Shown: positions 30,751 to 32,373 of the stretch, in pieces | Position numbering within the stretch: the first letter of the stretch is position 1 | Layout of the letters: every line of letters begins with the position of its first letter | Assembly: GCA_030447245.1 (NCBI GenBank) | Contig: JAUJPG010000040.1 | Location: 4,569 to 36,941 of the forward strand | Origin: Chloroflexota bacterium | Lineage (GTDB): Bacteria > Chloroflexota > UBA6077 > JACCZL01 | DNA: 32,373 nt | Direction: 5' to 3' | Notes under the pieces: generated by a model | The model's input: only the letters and a program-made list of their open reading frames with translations | The model's database searches: none | What the model was told of the DNA's origin: nothing | Program-made: the position numbers and the translations under genes

Positions 30751-32373
30751 TCAGCCGAGCACCTGGCGATCGACGACCATCGCGGTAAACAGCAGTGCCA
30801 GGTACAGCATCGAATAGCGGAACAGGCGACGGGCGGCAGGGTCGGTCGCCTCGCACAGCAGGCGGACGGCATACCAGACGAACAGCCCGCCGAGGACCAG
30901 CGCCGCGACGAGGTACAACGCGCCGAGTAGCCCGGCCCAGAACACCACAATCGTCAGGGCGACCATCGCCAGCGAGTACCACAGGATCTGGCGTCGCGTC
31001 TCGTCATCGCCACGGACGATCGGCAGCATCGGGATGCCAGCCGCCGCGTACTGGCGGCGCATCAGCAACGAGAGCGCCCAGAAGTGCGGCGGCGTCCAGA
31101 TGAAGATGATGGTGAACAGGAACATCGCCAGCGGCGAGATCTCGTTGGTTACCGCCGCCACCCCGACGACCGGTGGGACCGCGCCAGCGGCGCCGCCGAT
31201 CACGATGTTGATCGACGTCAGCCGCTTCAGCCACAGGCTGTACACGAACACGTAGAACAGCAGCGCCAGCAGCGACAACGACGCCGCGAGCAGGTTGACC
31301 GTCAGGGCCATCAGCGCGAACGAGGACGCGCCGAGGACGATGCCGAAGGTCAGCGCATTGCGCGGTGGGAGAAGCCCGCACGGAATCGGCCTGGTTGCCG
31401 TCCGACCCATCAGCTCGTCCACGTCGCGGTCGATGTAGTGGTTGATCGCCCCCGCCCCCCCCGCCGCGAGCGCCCCGCCAAGTAGGGTGAACAGGATCAG
31501 CGGCAACGGCGGAAAGCCCCGCTCCGCCATCAGCATCGCCGCCAGCGTCGTGATCAGCAGCAAGCCCATCACGCGGGGCTTGGTGAGCTGGACGTACGCC
31601 GCGGCGGTCTCGCGGGCTGAACGTCGGGCGCCCACCGTCACCCCGGCGGGGCGCTCCTCGGCGGTGGATCGGTCGTCAGCCACGGATTGGCTGTCCTCTG
31701 TTCGGCCCGTCCGCCAGGTCCGACCGGCCAGCGCGACGGCCATCGACCAGACCGCAGCCGCCCCAGCCACGTGCGCGCTCTGGACCACCCAGCCGGGGCC
31801 GCCGAGTACGGCGACGGCGCCAATCCCGATCTGGACCAGGACGAGACCGGCCAGCACGTTGGCCAGGCGCGCGACCCCGGGCAAAACGCGCCGGGCTTGC
31901 CAGGCCGTGGCGAACGCCAGACCGCCGACCACAAAGGCCAGCAGGCGGTGGGTCAGGTGCAGATCGACGGCAGGGCCGCTGCCGAACGGGAGCGCCTGGC
32001 CGTTGCAGTCAGGGAAGCCAACACAGGCCCAGCCGGCGCCGCTGGCTCGGACGTACGCGCCGACCAGCAACAGCAGGAACACCGCGGCGGTGGTGCCGTA
32101 GACGAGCGCGGGAAAGCGTGACGGCCTCGTGGTGGAGCGGGCAGGTGTTCCCGGGCCTGTCAGCTCTGGGCCAGCCAGGGCCGTGATCCAGTTCAGCATG
32201 CCGAGGATGATCATCGCGAAGGTCAGGTGGATCATCACCGGCACGGCCGGTGTCTCCAGCCAGACGACCCATGCACCCAGGCCGATCTGGGCCGCGAGCA
32301 TCAGCGGGATCAGCGTCGCGGGAGTCAGCACCGCCCGCCGCGACCGTCCCCAGCCCCAGGCAGCGACAACCGT
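30751..32373 (-). CDS. Fused heme A synthase (CtaA/COX15) - protoheme IX farnesyltransferase (CtaB), 5' end beyond the window
   Basis: The frame runs in from the window edge and is open for 540 codons. The N-terminal half is CtaA: HLTFAMIILGM, the Cys pair in WACVGFPDCNG, HLTHRLLAFVVG and QSAHVAGAAAVW give conserved His and Cys sites among membrane helices. A charged linker of about 40 residues (TWRTGRTEDSQSVADDRSTA onward) joins the CtaB half, with its prenyl-diphosphate motif INHYIDRDVDELMGRT, YSLWLKRLTSINIVIGG and WTPPHFWALSL. Together the halves convert heme B to heme O and then heme A. The order (second enzyme first) is notable. SCO follows in the same operon. The missing N-terminus is likely about 1-2 helices. 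Confidence 0.93.
   Translation of the reverse strand, partial: TVVAAWGWGRSRRAVLTPATLIPLMLAAQIGLGAWVVWLETPAVPVMIHLTFAMIILGMLNWITALAGPELTGPGTPARSTTRPSRFPALVYGTTAAVFLLLLVGAYVRASGAGWACVGFPDCNGQALPFGSGPAVDLHLTHRLLAFVVGGLAFATAWQARRVLPGVARLANVLAGLVLVQIGIGAVAVLGGPGWVVQSAHVAGAAAVWSMAVALAGRTWRTGRTEDSQSVADDRSTAEERPAGVTVGARRSARETAAAYVQLTKPRVMGLLLITTLAAMLMAERGFPPLPLILFTLLGGALAAGGAGAINHYIDRDVDELMGRTATRPIPCGLLPPRNALTFGIVLGASSFALMALTVNLLAASLSLLALLFYVFVYSLWLKRLTSINIVIGGAAGAVPPVVGVAAVTNEISPLAMFLFTIIFIWTPPHFWALSLLMRRQYAAAGIPMLPIVRGDDETRRQILWYSLAMVALTIVVFWAGLLGALYLVAALVLGGLFVWYAVRLLCEATDPAARRLFRYSMLYLALLFTAMVVDRQVLG

Noticed and set aside
1..32373. CRISPR arrays, tRNA or rRNA genes, intact insertion sequences, prophage or attachment sites
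   Set aside because: I found no regularly spaced repeats, no tRNA T-arm pattern, and no complete transposase or integrase by reading both strands.

Overview
The window is high-GC DNA with dense, mostly well-separated genes, frequent GTG/TTG starts and several lipoproteins with long Ala/Pro/Lys/Glu linkers behind a lipobox. That style, with a fused heme A synthase/heme O synthase gene, tandem cytosolic M28 peptidases and a two-domain zinc-ribbon protein, suggests a member of the Chloroflexota (Thermomicrobia/Sphaerobacter-like). This placement is inference; there is no rRNA or other phylogenetic marker here.

Layout. 1-2347 (+): end of a dipeptide-type ABC importer (permease, then family 5 binding lipoprotein). 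2351-9885 (-): a degradative block with AroM, a small unknown gene or pair, two M28 peptidases, a carnosinase/imidazolonepropionase-like amidohydrolase, a decayed amidohydrolase_2 fragment and an MpaB/DUF2236 oxygenase. 9977-11662 (-): a lamin-tail-domain lipoprotein and a DUF2231-Rieske fusion. 11983-14911 (+): an integral-membrane glycosyltransferase and an HtrA-type lipoprotein protease. 15055-18621 (+): a taurine/nitrate/sulfonate-type ABC importer with two permeases, the second broken by an in-frame TAG. 18665-19597 (-): a DehI-family protein. 19725-21663 (+): a redoxin-DsbD-alpha fusion, then a DUF6282 hydrolase-like protein. 21777-22337 (-): methylglyoxal synthase. 22816-24206 (+): a crotonase homologue and the zinc-ribbon protein. 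24301-27063 (-): a three-gene set of two TPP-enzyme subunits (ComD/ComE-like) and an acyl-CoA ligase. 27239-28780: a decayed patch holding ABC-transporter fragments, a solitary DNA methyltransferase and the damaged 3' end of a kynureninase gene. 28779-32373 (-): kynureninase, SCO1/SenC and the CtaA-CtaB fusion (runs off the window).

The most notable find is a probable undescribed selenoprotein at 19725-20735. The reading frame of the redoxin-DsbD-alpha protein is interrupted only by a TGA at 19905-19907, exactly where relatives have the first Cys of a W-C-P-F-C motif. The frame stays open on both sides. A 7-bp perfect hairpin with a GUC loop starts 14 nt after the TGA, as expected for a bacterial SECIS element. 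Read through, it gives a 336-residue protein with a Sec61-x-x-Cys64 redox motif.

Other points: both M28 peptidases depart from the usual Glu-Glu catalytic/metal motif; the crotonase lacks both hydratase glutamates; and four separate lesions (one TAG, two Trp-to-TGA changes in gene fragments, one frameshift beside a 19-bp direct repeat) mark genes under decay or, in part, sequence error. Most functional statements rest on recognised motifs. Substrates of the importers and of the TPP/ligase module cannot be fixed from sequence alone.
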